Of a stretch of DNA of 64,000 nucleotides, positions 11,276-21,768 are shown one piece after another (within the stretch, counting starts at the first letter, position 1; each line of letters opens with the position of its first letter). The stretch spans positions 1-64,000 of the forward strand of contig CAUYUJ010003939.1 in NCBI GenBank assembly GCA_963575745.1, written 5' to 3'. The notes under the pieces were generated by a model. That model was not told the DNA's origin. It saw only the letters and a list, made by a program, of their open reading frames with translations, and ran no database searches. A program made the translations under genes and the position numbers. The stretch comes from Prorocentrum cordatum (lineage: Eukaryota > Sar > Dinophyceae > Prorocentrales > Prorocentraceae).

Positions 11276-12720
11276 TCACATGCGCGAGCTGCTCCACGAC
11301 GTTACAACCGGCCGCTGCCATGCAAGCCGTTGGAACCCGCGTCCCAATAATTCTCCCGTGGCGCTGGCGTCGCCGCGCTCCCTGGACTTGCCATCGGCCA
11401 GATCCTGTTTCGACGGAACCCTCCAGGCGGAAAGCTGGCAGCCTTGCTCCGCTGACGCGAACCAAATCTCGGACGCCAACTCGAATTCCAGTCAGCTTGT
11501 CTAGAGCAACGTCGCAAAATCGCCCCGAGCGCGACTGCAGAATCGACGAAGTGCAGAATCTCAGCGCAACTACCGCGAAATAGGTGGAAGATCTGCCACA
11601 AGCCGCACACAGCGGCAATCGGCTCCCACGTGCTGATTTGCGCCTTGCGGGGCTGCGCCCAATCTCTCAGGCGCCGCGGGGTCGCCGCGCGAGCGAATGC
11701 CCGTGTGGGCGCAAAAGCTGCGGCCCGCGCGACCGAGGCGCCGCCTGTGGCATCCGTATCTAAAATCAGCCGCGGCAGCTCCCGAGGCTGCAACGGGACG
11801 CGCCTCACCGGGCGCGTCGCCAGCAATCGCAACCACCGCTCGGGCGCGCGACGCACGCGCCCGGACAGAAAGCTTGCTCTCCCGCGCGATCGGCGGAGGG
11901 GCGGCGCCAGGAAAACTCGCGCACGGCGATGGAATGCACTGCGATTGAATGTGTACGTGCAGCCCCAGCTCAGCTTTCCAGCGAGCTTCTGGGTTGCCGT
12001 CGGAGACAGCCCGCCTGCTTCGGGAACAGACATAATGCCGTGAGTCCATTGCTCGCACTTGTCCTGGGGAACTTCAAACATTGCTTCGTCGTAGCACTCG
12101 CTGAGAGACATTGCAATTCCGAGCGCGGTGGCAGTTTGTCCGTCGGTGACAGCCTTGCTTTTGTCGAGCTCCCAGCCTAGTAGATCCTGCATGACGAACC
12201 TTGCCATCTCCGCGGCACCTTTGGGGCTATCAGGGCCATCGGCGGAATGTCTATCGTCGCCTCGGTCCGCGCCGTAAAAGTAACCAACGAACCGAGGTTA
12301 CACGACCCACAACAACACCAGGAGCATTCGCTGGAACGCCGCGCCGATCCTGCGCCACGAGTGCACGCTGGAGAGCGCCCCAAACGGGCGCGAGAAGAGT
12401 CGCAACGCTTGCCCTCTCCTTGTCGACTCCGGCGCGAGGGTTGCCGCAGATGGGGGGTCCTCCTGGCGCGCGGCCAAAGTCCCGCACGCTCCAGCGACGT
12501 CGTCTTTCCGCAAGGCGATGCGAAAGGGCCGCTGGGACCCTGCTCGGGTCGAGGTTTGGCAGATTCCCAGTAGCGTGTCCAGGTTTTCATACTTGCTGTT
12601 TTCACCAATCGAGGTTGCGCCGCCAATGCCAGGGAAATGGACATCGTCGATGGCCCGGATCTTCCGGGCGCGCGATGTCCCTTTCCACTTCCAGCCCTCG
12701 TCGGCTGGAAAACTAGGTGA
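11276..12720 (-). pseudogene. DIRS-like reverse transcriptase / RNase H, decayed
   Basis: Read leftwards from about 12720. RT fingers: RKIRAIDDVHFPGIGG. RT palm: LFSRPFGALSSVHSWRRIGA, matching the LPFGA..SV..F signature. Then, after an in-frame stop, RFVGYFYGADR stands where the family has a YxDD-type catalytic loop, so both catalytic Asp are gone. Next come LLGWELDKSKA, the conserved QKLAGKLSWG connection, and an RNase H-like domain with LILDTDATGG, QISTWEPIAAVCGL, ILHFVDSAVALGAI and the terminal VPSKQDLADGKSR (family ADxPSR-like end). Frame changes near 12200 and 11480 and the stop codons show it is inactive. This RT/RH layout without a following integrase is typical of DIRS-like retroelements; tyrosine recombinase was not found, so the class is inferred. 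It is one of the clearest protein homologies in the window. Confidence 0.8.
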
Positions 12721-13760
12721 GAGCGCGACGTGGCCCGCGACGAAGCCCGCCGGTCCTGCGAATCGCGCGCGAAACAGAAGCGACGCCGACGGGGGCGACG
12801 CCCGTCGCCACCTGCTGTCCGAAATCGACAGCGGGCACCGTTGCACAGACGACAGGCACAGCCAGGAACCGCTGGCCGACGCCGCCCCCGTCCGCGTCCT
12901 TCCCATTTCGTGCGGCCCAACCTCTGGCTTCCAACCTCCCTTGCCGGCGCCCTGGCCACCCTTCGCCGAGCCCTTGGCGGCCGCCGTGGCCGCCTCCTCG
13001 GCGCGCTGGCCTGCTTTTGTCTTGGCGCCCGACATGGCATCTCTCTGTCGATGTCGCACATTCGGATCTGAACCTGGTCGTTTTTGCCCTGCTCCAACGC
13101 CCTCGCCAATTTGCGGCGCAGCAAAAGGTCGCAGTGGTGCGTGGTTCTGACCCCGTCGTGCTCCTCCGTGATCCTGACGAGCACGAACGTGCGCGTGAGG
13201 AGCTGCGACGCCGTCGTGACCTTGGTGAGCACCATCTTCAAATCCTAGTCCTGGGCGTGGCCCGTGAACGTGGCGAACCCCTTGAAGCAGGTTTTCTCTT
13301 CTGCTGTGCGGGCCTTCTTGGCGTGCAAAGCTGCCTTCAGCTTGTCCTCCATGGGCCCGTTGCCGACGTGAACGTCCAGCTTTGGAGTTCGCGACCAAAA
13401 AGGCCCGAAGTTCGCCGTCAGGTCCCCCCGGCCGCGGACCCCATGCACAATCGGCCTTGGCCGCGGGCCCGCGATGCCACTTCCAGGCGGTGGAGCGATT
13501 CTTCTGACGTGGCCATGTCGTCGGGCACGCGCCCGAGGCCCACCTCTTGTGTTCGGTCTTTCACCTCGAAGCGGAGCGCGGTTTTCTTCGCTTCCTTGTC
13601 CGCCGCCGCCTTGTGGGCGGACGTGGACGAGGCCTGCGCCTTAGCGAGCTCGTCGACCGATTCGCTGGCGGCTGCGCCGTTCCCTGTCGGAGTGTTTTGG
13701 GCTTTGGCCGGATTCGCAAAGCCGCCGTCGCCTGTGCAGGAGAGATTTCGATATGTTTTC
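12721..13760 (-). pseudogene. Gag-like / ORF1 part of the DIRS-like element
   Basis: Minus-strand segments upstream of the RT look coding but are broken. One, at 13500-13745, has no ATG and reads Ala/Lys-rich (SVDELAKAQASSTSAHKAAA, KKTALRFEVKDRTQEVG). The next (13245-13448) contains KLDVHVGNGPMEDKLKAALH and KARTAEEKTCFKGFATFTGH, then a stop, then VTTASQLLTRTFVLVRITEE. A basic Gly/Lys region (SAKGGQGAGKGGWKPEVG) leads to the RT. Position and composition suit a nucleic-acid-binding Gag or ORF1 product, but no zinc knuckle is visible. The 503-codon plus-strand reading over the same bases is its antisense shadow. Confidence 0.5.
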
Positions 13761-13800
13761 GCTCCCCGCCGCCTCGGCGGCCCCGCTCGCCATGGCGCTG

Positions 13801-14395
13801 CGCGGCTCAGGCCCGGCCCTCGGCAATGCGGATGTCAGCGCATCGTGTGTGGCTGCTGCCCGTCTTCACGCGCTGGCGGTGCAGGGCAGGTTTTCTCCCT
13901 GCAGTCCACCGACATCCTGTCGGTCATGAACGGCCCCCTCGTCTGTGGCCGCTCCTCAAGCAAGCTGCTACCTGGTCGTGGATTGGACTACCACCCCGGG
14001 CCTCTTCCGCATCACCCGGTGGCACAACGTTGCACATCGCCTTCGTGGTGCTCCTCTTCTTCATGGGCGTCGACCTGGTCAAATGGCACGTCCCCCTCTG
14101 CAGCGCTTGAGGCTGGCGTTCGCGATGCGCCGTCGACGGCAACACCTTCTCCTTCACCCTCCGGGACGTCGCCCCCGGTACCAGTCCGCGGCGCACCTGC
14201 TCCTGCGCATCCACTTCGGCATGCCTGAGGCCCCGCCTTCCTGTGCCCTGTCTCCTTAATTAAAGCTGTGCGTGGCCCGCCTAGCTTTTAACGGAAGGGG
14301 TTCGCTCTCGCCCCGCAGATCAAAAAGTGTAACTGGCCCTCCGCGGTTCTAGGCCCAAGCAGACAGCCCAGAGACCCTGGGGCCCAGCCCCGGAG
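13801..14395. other. Unassigned GC-rich sequence
   Basis: It lies between the retroelement and the 130-bp satellite. Arg/Pro/Ala-rich frames are open on both strands with no recognisable motif. Confidence 0.35.
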
Positions 14396-14399
14396 TAGA

Positions 14400-15400
14400 T
14401 TTGTCGTCCACGACGACGCCGGCAAGGGCGAGCCCCGGTGACCAGAGGGCTCAGGTGCCACCCAACCCTGCGCTGTTGCTGGTTTGAGCGAAGCCCACTG
14501 ACCAGAGGATCCAGTCGGAGACCGGCCCTGCCGTCCGCCACGACGCTGGTTTGGGCGAAGCCTAGTGACCGAGAGGGCCCAGGTGTAACCCGGTCCTGTG
14601 CTCTTGCTGGTTTGGGAGAAGCCCAGTGACCAGAGGACCCAGTCGGAGACAGGTCCTGTTGTCCGCGACGACGCTGATTTGGGCGAAGCCCAATGACCAG
14701 AGGGCCCAAGTGTAACCCTGCCCTGTGTTATTGCCGGGTTGGGCGAATTGAACCCAGTTACCAGAGGGCCCAGTCGAAGACAGGGCCTGCCGTCGGCCAA
14801 GACGCTGGTTTGGGCGATACCCAATGACCAGAAAACCCAGGTGTAACCCAGCCCTGTGCTGTTGCTGGTTTGGGCGAAGCCCAGTGACCAGAGGATCCAG
14901 TCGGAGACAGGCCCTGTTGTCGGCGACGGCGCTGATTTGGGCGAGTCCCAATGACCAGAAGGCCCAGGTGTAATACTGCCCTGTGCTGTTGCTGGGTTGG
15001 GCGAATTGAGCCCAGTTGCCAGAGGGCCCAGTCGAAGACCAACCATGTCGTCCGCCACGACGCTGGTTTGGGCGAAGCCCAATGACCAGAAAACCTAGGT
15101 GTAACCCAGCCCTGCGCTGTTGCTGGTTTGGGCGAAGCCCAGTGACCAGAGGACCCACCCATTCGGAGACCAGCCCTGCCGTCCGCCACAACGCTGGTTT
15201 GGGCGAAACCGAAGACCAGATGGCCCAGGTGTAACCCAGCCCTGCGCTATTGCTGTTTTGGACGCAGCCCAGTGACCAGAGGACTCACTCGAAGACCAAC
15301 CATGTCGTCCGCGACAACGCTGGTTTGGGCGAAACCCAATGACCAGAGAGCCCAGGTGTAAGCCAGCCCTGCGGTTTTGCTGTTGGTGTAGCCCCCGCTG
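14400..15400. repeat. 130-bp tandem satellite, about 7 copies
   Basis: The anchor GACGCTGGTTTGGGCGAAGCC recurs near 14542, 14670, 14801, 14931, 15058, 15190 and 15319 (127-132 bp apart). Each unit contains two related half-units of about 65 bp, one with GTCGGAGACAGGCCCTG and one with CAGGTGTAACCCAGCCCTG, both followed by GGTTTGGGCGAAGCCCA. Minus-strand frames stay open as Leu/Gly/Trp-rich repeats but the unit is not a multiple of three, so coding is unlikely. Confidence 0.9.
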
Positions 15401-15469
15401 CCAAGTGGAGCTCGGCCACCACCCTGGACAGGGTACCTGGCTGTCATTTGTTCCCCGCCCCAGCCACAC

Positions 15470-15680
15470 GGACCGCAGGCCAGCGCGCAATCAACCTGCA
15501 CGCAACGGCACGGCACAACAGCACGGCGCGACGGCACTGCGTGACGGTACGGCACCAACGGCATTGCGTGCCGGCGCGGCACCACGGCACGGCGCGGTAC
15601 CGCCATTCCCCGCGCGTGACGGCATGGCACCACGGCACTACGTGACGGCATGGCACCACGGCACGGCGTGGCCTTGCCCC
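15470..15680. repeat. GGCACNACGGCAC minisatellite
   Basis: About 16 degenerate 10-14 bp units such as ACGGCACGGC, GCGACGGCACTGC and GGCACCACGGCAC. Confidence 0.75.
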
Positions 15681-15869
15681 ACTCCGCCTTCGGGACGACG
15701 GACGTCACCAAATATGATTTGGAACTGCACGTGCTCGAACGAGGCCGCGAACCGCCACCCTCCAGGAAGGTGTCGTGGGCTTACTGACCTCAATCGCAGC
15801 CGCCGCCACTGCTACCAGACTTCCTGCCGCTACTCGAAGAGTTTGGTTCAAGAATATGGTGACGAGGAT

Positions 15870-16060
15870 ATGTGGAAGGAGAGGAGGTGGAGGTGGTGGA
15901 GGAGGAGGTGGTGGATGAGGAGGAGAAGGTGGTGGAGAGTGAGTGGGGGAGGTGGTGGATGAGGAATGGGGGGATATGGAGGAAGATGAAGATGAGGAGG
16001 GTGAGGAGGAGGAGGAGGAGCAGGAGGAGGAGGAGGAGGAGACGGATGAGGAACAAGGAT
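15870..16060. repeat. (GGA)n / GGTGGA array
   Basis: Polypurine GGA-rich DNA with GGT interruptions leads directly into the GAT array. Confidence 0.8.
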
Positions 16061-16304
16061 ATGAGGTTGATGGTGATGTTGATGGTGATGGTGATGGCAA
16101 AGGTGATGATGCTGATGATGATGAGGATGTTGATGCTGATGGTGGTGACGATGATGATGCCGATGCTGATGCTGCTGCTGCTGATGATGATGATGATGCT
16201 GATGATGATGATGTTGATAATGCTGATGATGCTTATGAGGATGAGGAGGATGATGATGCTGAGGATGATGAGGATGATGGTGATGGTGCGGATGATGATG
16301 CTGG

Positions 16305-16363
<59 letters not shown>

Positions 16364-16364
16364 C

Positions 16365-16437
<73 letters not shown>

Positions 16438-16545
16438 AATGCTGAGAATGGCGGTGATGATGTCGCGGAAGAGGAGGAGGAGGGGGAGCAGGAAGAGGAG
16501 GAGGAGGAGGAGGAGGAGGAGGAGGAGGAGGAGGAGGAGGGGCTG
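16060..16545. repeat. (GAT)n array followed by (GGA)n
   Basis: About 380 bp of GATGAT with GCT, GGT and GAG variants, purest at about 16300-16435, then GGA repeats to 16541. Asp-rich, Met-rich and minus-strand His- or Ile-rich readings are artefacts. Confidence 0.9.
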
Positions 16546-16895
16546 GACCACGGAAAGTCGGATGTCCCAGAAGCGGTGTGCCCGCAAATCCGGTTGTGCC
16601 AATGGGGAAGATGCCCAGCGGCATTACATGTCGTGCCCTCTTCTCTGGGGTGCGGTTTCGGAAGTTTGGTGCCCGCAGATCCCGATTGAGCCCTTTCTGG
16701 GACGACGTCTGGGGTTAGCTCGTGAATTGACGGACCCTCAGAGATTGCTTGCTGTCCAGAGGATTGTGCTGGGCTTTCACCTTTACAACTCGATCAGGCA
16801 TCTGTCTGTAACTGATAATGATATAATATATATATGCACGCTCGTGCTGCTCGGTCTCAGCTCTTACAGCAGGCTGAGATCGAGGCGTGATGACC
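16546..16895 (+). pseudogene. LINE-type retrotransposon 3' fragment (zinc-finger C-terminus)
   Basis: Between two GGA arrays one plus-strand frame reads about 110 residues unlike the surrounding repeat. It contains RCARKSGCANGEDAQRHYMS and CPLLWGAVSEVWCP, then LGRRLGLARELTDPQRLLAV and LGFHLYNSIRH. The C..C-x(8-9)-H-x(3)-C spacing followed by CP-LW matches the putative zinc-binding module after the RT of many LINE ORF2 proteins (...H[YF]..CP.LW...), and a helical segment with YNSIRH follows, as in dinoflagellate LINEs. No RT domain precedes it, so it is a 5'-truncated copy, as LINEs commonly leave. TA-rich sequence follows at 16815-16835. Family assignment is by motif only. Confidence 0.6.
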
Positions 16896-16919
16896 TACGA
16901 ACCCCTCATTGGATACGTC

Positions 16920-17355
16920 CGAGGAGGAGGAGGAGGAGGAGGAGGAGGAGGAGGAATAATAGGTGCAGGATGAGGAGGACGACGAAGATGAGGAGGAGAA
17001 AGAGGAGGAGGAGGGAGGAGGAGGAGGAGGAGGAGGAGGAGGAGGGGAGGAGAGGAGGGAGGAGGAGAGGAGGAGAGGAGGAGGAGGAGGAGGAGGAGGA
17101 GGAGGAGGAGGAGGAGGAAGGAGAGGAGGAGGAGAGGAGGAGGAGGAGGGGGGAGGAGGAGGAGGAGGAGGGGAGGAGGAGGAGAGGAGGAGGAGGAGGA
17201 GGAGGGAGCAGGAGCAGGAGGAGGAGGAGGAGGAGGAGGAGGGGGAGGAGGAGGAGGAGGAGGAGGAGGAGGGAGGAGGAGGAGGAGAGAGGAGGAGAGG
17301 AGGAGGAGGAGGAGGAGGAGGAGGAGGAGGAGGAGGAGGAGGAGGAGGAGGAGCG
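16920..17355. repeat. (GGA)n polypurine array, about 435 bp
   Basis: The longest GGA block in the window, with GGGAGG, GAGAGGA and occasional GCA interruptions. The plus strand is almost entirely purine. Long reading frames across it are artefacts. Confidence 0.9.
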
Positions 17356-17555
17356 CGCGCAGGCAGCCGCGACACGTGGGCGGAGGAGCTTCTGGCCCGC
17401 CTCGGCTCGCTCCGGCACGGCCCCATGGACCGCCGCCCCACGGCGCCGCCCCCCCCTTTAGCGGAGCAGCAGCGGTAGCGCGGCGGCGGACGTTGGCCAC
17501 GGCATTTTCGAGAGTGACGCGTGGATGTTGGCTGCTGTCGATCGAACGGCGGTCT

Positions 17556-17600
17556 ATCGGCGATACTGCGCCGATCCCAGGTCGATGTTCCCCCCCTGAG
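17556..17600 (+). repeat. ATCGGCGAT dispersed repeat, copy 1
   Basis: ATCGGCGATACTGCGCCGAT, then GGTCGATGTTCCCCCCC, closely matches 59870-59915. Both copies lie some 100-200 bp after a GGA array. Confidence 0.6.
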
Positions 17601-18174
17601 CCGGTCACCCCTCACGTTCCCCATCACTTTGAGCGGAGCGTCAGCGTATTGAAGACTCGCTCCACCGTCGGGGCCGCCTGCGCCAGTGGCGGCTGGAAGG
17701 TCTGTACGTAACTGGGGAAATATACCGATACCGCTGCTCGTCCTGGAGAGCCCTCGTTGTCGCGGCTGGATTCTCTTCAAAATTCTGGTCAGAATGCACC
17801 CTGGGAGAGGCCCGGGGAGTAGCGGTGTCGATCTTATTTTCGATTCCCCGTAGAGGGTCAGCAGCTCTTGCTCAGCGTGTCGCGCCGCCTGCTCTGGCCC
17901 ACCACGCCTCGGCGCGACGCGCTGATCACGCTCCAGCCCCTGGGCGTCAACGTCCGAAGTTCTCCCCTGCACCCCGTCCCGCGGAGCAGAGCGGCACGCC
18001 ATCCGCTCGCGCACAGCGTGTCTCGCAGGGGCCGCCGCCGCGACACGCTGCGCCCGACCGCAGCGGGCGCGGAGGGGGAATGAGGTAAGCCTTGGCCCGC
18101 CGTCGTGGCCGCCTGTGCCAAGGTCGGCTGGAAGGTCTCCAGACATGATCGAGTCGTAAAAAAATCAAGATTGG
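17601..18174. other. Unassigned sequence with a 32-bp direct repeat
   Basis: GGCCGCCTG(C/T)GCCA..GGCTGGAAGGTCT occurs at 17672-17703 and again at 18107-18138, about 435 bp apart in the same orientation. Nothing else is recognised. Confidence 0.45.
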
Positions 18175-18310
18175 AGGTTTTTGGCTATTTTCGGCCCCAT
18201 GGGGCCCTCGCCGGGCCCCTGGACCGTCCAAAAACGACTCAGGACGAAAAACCGGTCCCGAGGAAAGGGTCGGGACTTCCACGGACGCCGTCCTGAAAAA
18301 ATCAGGACGT
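18175..18310 (-). repeat. Dispersed repeat GGAAGTCCCGACC, copy 1 (inverted)
   Basis: Read on the minus strand it contains GGAAGTCCCGACC, TCGGGACCGGTTTTTCGTCC and GGGGCCC, matching the plus-strand block at 42095-42205 and, more weakly, 26325-26395. Confidence 0.6.
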
Positions 18311-18345
18311 CATATGTCTGGGTCTGTACTTCCGCGTGCCGCCGC

Positions 18346-18583
18346 TGCAAGCTTTCCCCAGCCGCCTGGGGACGGGCGCCCCCGATGGCGGAGCAGCCTT
18401 TGCATCATGCCGCTCCTCGCCTGCCAACCCCGGCGCGCGCGGGAGCCAGACTGCCGCCGCAGGGGTGCAAGCTTTACCAGCCGCCCTGGGACAGGCGCCC
18501 CCGATGGTGGATCAGCTGGTTGGACCTCGCCTGCCGACCCTGGCGCGCGTGCGAGAGCCAGACTGGCGCCACAGCACCCGGCA
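18346..18583 (+). repeat. 120-bp tandem duplication
   Basis: TGCAAGCTTTCCCCAGCCGC begins at 18346 and a diverged copy, TGCAAGCTTTACCAGCCGCC, at 18466. Both continue with GGCGCCCCCGATGG and end with GAGCCAGACTG. Confidence 0.75.
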
Positions 18584-18837
18584 GATGCGGGCTCACAGCG
18601 CGCTTTCACCGACGCGTCGTCGACGCCGCCGGCGTCGTCGACGACCTTGTGTCGGAGGCTTCTGGGCGCGCCCGGCGGCATTCGTCGTCAAGGCTGTGGG
18701 CGCGGTTCGGGACACTGGCCAGGACCGAGCCCGGCGCGAGAGAGAGAGAGAGAGCTGTGCTTCGGCCGGACCAGTCGGCCGACGGGGCTCACGGCACGCT
18801 CGCAGGAGAGCAGCATGCCGACGCCACGGTGCCGGAG

Positions 18838-18978
18838 GCTGGGAGGAGGGCGAGGAGGGCGAGGCTGGGAGGAGGGCGAGGGCGAGGAGGGCTGCCGAGG
18901 GCTGGGAGGAGGGCGAGGCTGGGAGGAGGGCGAGGAGGGCGAGGACCAGGCTGGGAGGAGGGCGAGGGCGAGGAGGTT
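18838..18978. repeat. GCTGGGAGGAGGGCGAG minisatellite
   Basis: About eight copies of a 15-18 bp GGGAGGAGGGCGAGG unit. Confidence 0.75.
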
Positions 18979-19138
18979 CGCTTCCGCCCTGGACCGCCTG
19001 GGCCCTCGGAGGCCCCGAGAGGCCCCCGCGGAGGTCCCCGGAGGTCTCCCTCCAGAGGGCCCCAGAGGCCCAGCAGGGGGGCCGATGCCGTCCGAAGGCC
19101 CCCCCTCCGCGGCCTTCGAGGGTCGAGGACAAAACTTG

Positions 19139-19190
19139 GCTCGACGACGGCGACGACGAGGGCGAGGACGAGGACAAGGACGAGGCCGAC

Positions 19191-19222
<32 letters not shown>

Positions 19223-19237
19223 CGACCACGCCGACGA

Positions 19238-19296
<59 letters not shown>

Positions 19297-19360
19297 ACGA
19301 CGACGACGACGACGACGCCGACGGCGCCGACGCCGACGACGACGACGACGACGACTGCGC
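19139..19360. repeat. (GAC)n / (GCC GAC)n array
   Basis: CGACGACGA and CCGACGCCGACG runs of about 220 bp are read as Asp/Ala or Arg tracts in all frames. Confidence 0.85.
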
Positions 19361-19439
19361 CCAGGACGGCCGGCCGCCGCCCCCCATCGGGATGCCCGTA
19401 GGCGCCGTCGTCGTCGCCGTCGTCGTCGTCGCCCACCTG

Positions 19440-19990
19440 GTCCTCGCCCTCGCCCCCCTCCTTTCCCTACCCTCCTCTCTCCTCCCCCTCCTCCTGCTCC
19501 TCCTCCCCGCCCTGCTCTCCGCTTCTCCTTTTCCCCAGTCACCTCTCCGAACCTTCTTTTCCTCCTCCCATGCTCCCACCCCCATCCTCTTCTTCCCTCT
19601 TGCTCCTTCCCCTCCTCCTCCTCCTCCTCCTCCTCCTCCTCCTCCTCCTCCTCCTCATCCTCCACATCATCCCCATCCTTTACCTATCAGAGAGGCCGAC
19701 ACCCAAGGCTCAGAGGAGTCACCGTGCCGGTCGGTGGCCCTGCTCTCGATTTACAACTCTGGGCAGTGGACGGCCAGCATTTAAACAAAGAGTCCGTTCC
19801 GGACCATCCCCATTCCTCGCCCCCTTTCCTCGCCCCCTTTCCTCGCCCCCTTCCTTCGCTCCTTTCCTCGCCCCCTTCCTCGCCCCCTTTCCTCGCCCCC
19901 TTCCTTTCCTCGCCCCCTTCCTTTCCTCGCCCCCTTCCTTTCCTCGCCCCCTTCCTCCCTTTCCTCGCCCCCTTCCTTCATGTCGTCCTG
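19440..19990. repeat. CT-rich tract, (TCC)n run and CCCCTTTCCTCG minisatellite
   Basis: Pyrimidine-rich DNA contains (TCC)n at about 19605-19660 and, from about 19805 to 19980, some 14 copies of a 12-17 bp unit (CCCCTTTCCTCG / CCCCCTTCCTTTCCTCG). Unique sequence separates them at 19675-19800. Confidence 0.8.
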
Positions 19991-20250
19991 AACTTCTTCC
20001 AGCGGCTCTCTCGGTGCTCCCTCGAGCCTGGCTCGGCGGGGCTGGCGGAAAAAATAGGGTTCCATTGCTACGAGTGTCGCAAGGACGGCCCGCGACCCGC
20101 CCCCGTCGTCGTGGCGATCCAGCGGCCGCTGCTTCGAGACATGACTGCCGCTCGGCCACGGCAGCCTGCCCGAGAGCAGCCGCTCTCGCGCTGCCGCGTG
20201 TGCACTTCACGTCCCGGGGAACCTCAGGCACGGGCCTGGAGCGCAGGCTT

Positions 20251-20398
20251 AAGTCGGGCCTGTCCCTCTACAGGAGGAATATCCCAAACTAGTAAAACAA
20301 ATAGGGGGACGATTTTTTTTTATGTCATCCTGTTTGCACATGTTTTGACTACTTCTTATTTGTCCTCCAGAATCCGCCTGTAGGGGGACATGCCCGAC
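20251..20398. mobile_element. MITE-A, copy 1
   Basis: A 148-bp element starts AAGTCGGGCCTGTCCCTCTA and ends CCTGTAGGGGGACATGCCCGAC. The ends are inverted complements over about 28 bp (AAGTCGGGC.TGTCC). It is homologous along its length to 37052-37188. No target-site duplication is recognised and there is no coding capacity. Confidence 0.75.
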
Positions 20399-20523
20399 CC
20401 AATCGCAGGCCCCACACCGTAGGCACAAGGCAGCAGGCAGGGCAGCCTCGATCGCTCGGCAGGCGTGCAGGCCGTGGGGTTGGCGGGACCTCGAGGTCCC
20501 TGGCCTTCCAGCAGGGATGGGGG

Positions 20524-20690
20524 TCTCGTAATAAAAGGGAGGGGGTCTGGACCCTCCAAGACAAGCCATTTCAGACCTCCCCCGTGGGAGAACCCTCCAA
20601 AACATCGTCCCCAGACCCCCCAGGCCCTCCAAGATAGCCTGGAAGAGACCCCCCCCCGAAATGAGACCCCCCTCCCTTTATTACGAAATC
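20524..20690. mobile_element. MITE-B, single copy
   Basis: The left end TCGTAATAAAAGGGAGGGGG and right end CCCCCCTCCCTTTATTACGA are inverted complements with single-base length differences. The AT-containing termini stand out against the GC-rich interior. No clear target-site duplication. Confidence 0.65.
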
Positions 20691-20879
20691 TGGAGTACCG
20701 AGACGGCCCCGCAGAAGACCAACCGCCCCGCATCCCCCGATGCCTTCTCCACCATCGCCCGTACCAGTAGGTAAAGAACGGCCCCTCCCCGCGCCACCAA
20801 GAGCGTCGACGGGGCTGGCTGGGCGCTCCTCTGGGGCGCGCCCCCAGTCCTTGTGGTCCTGGGGCGCGACACGTTTGGA

Positions 20880-21410
20880 AGAGCTGCGCGGATCGAGGGC
20901 GGGTGGTTATCCAAACTTGTGTCTCGCTTCTGCGCCGCGCGCATGCGCCTGTGATGAAGTCTCGTCAGAGCTGCACGCATGCAGGGCGAGTCGTTTCCAG
21001 AATGTGGTTCGCGCCTTTGCGCAGCACGCATTCGTCTCAAACGCCTGCAGCCGTTGCACTGGTGGAGGGGTGGATTCCCAAACGTGGCCCTATCGGAACG
21101 CACGCTCGTCTTATCAGTTTGCGCAGATGCAGGGCGATTCCCTTTTCAACACTGGGGGTTTCGTATGAAACGTTCAGGTTTTATGCCCAGGAGCCAGACA
21201 TCGCATAGCAATCGCAGTGGTGGAAGCCTTTGCAGTGTTCAAGGTGGGTCTCTCGCCGTGTCTTCGCTGATCTACTCTACACGTGCGCTTTTAACGTCTG
21301 AGTGCGCAATGACGGGCGTAGCTGTTTCAGAAAGGGGCCCACACCCGAATGGCAGTTATGTAAGGCTCTCGTCTTGCGAGCGGGGGTTCTCTGTACGATT
21401 TCGGAACTCT
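20880..21410. repeat. Degenerate tandem repeat (about 87-bp or multiple)
   Basis: Modules GCATGCAGGGCGA...TTTCCAGAATGTGG, GATGCAGGGCGATTCCCTTTTC and GCAATGACGGGCGTAGC recur, and the minus strand reads a repeating MRAAQ...MRAAL pattern about 29 residues apart. It is strongly diverged. Confidence 0.5.
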
Positions 21411-21627
21411 GTAGGGGCTTATTGCGAGGAGACTTGGGTCTGTATTGGGGACCACACCCTTCGTCCCCTCTCCCCCCTCTCTCTTCCTCCACTCCTGGCC
21501 TGCACTCTCCAAAGTCTAGACGCTTCGCGTAGCCCCGCCCATGCAGAAACGGTGCCAAGAGCGTGCAGTGGAATGAAGGGCTGGGTAAGACGTCATACCC
21601 CAAGAGGGAGCGGTTGGCGGAGCAATC

Positions 21628-21768
21628 GGAGGAGGAGGAGGAGGAGGAGGAGGATGAGGCTTAGGGACAGGGGGAGGGGGAGGAGGGAGGAGGAAGGATG
21701 ATGAATAGGCGGATGAGGAGGAGGAGGAGGAGGAGGAGGAGGAGGAGGAGGAGGAGGAGGAGGAGGGC
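21628..21768. repeat. (GGA)n arrays
   Basis: Two GGA runs (about 21628-21660 and 21712-21766) flank a GATGAATAGGCGGATGAGG linker. Confidence 0.85.

Larger units (their letters stand above)
11250..13800 (-). mobile_element. DIRS-like retroelement remnant
   Basis: This envelope covers the minus-strand Gag-like and RT/RNase H segments. No terminal repeats could be matched at its ends, so the boundaries are approximate. Confidence 0.65.

Noticed and set aside
12717-14228. 503-codon plus-strand frame
   Set aside because: Antisense to the DIRS-like element, whose minus-strand motifs are clear.
16857-18146. 429-codon minus-strand frame over the GGA array
   Set aside because: Pro/Ser homopolymer from TCC repeats joined to unrelated flanks.
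18314-20383. 689-codon open frame on the plus strand
   Set aside because: It runs through a GAC/CGA array, minisatellites and CT-rich DNA as Arg/Pro/Ser tracts; it is a product of stop-poor repeat composition.
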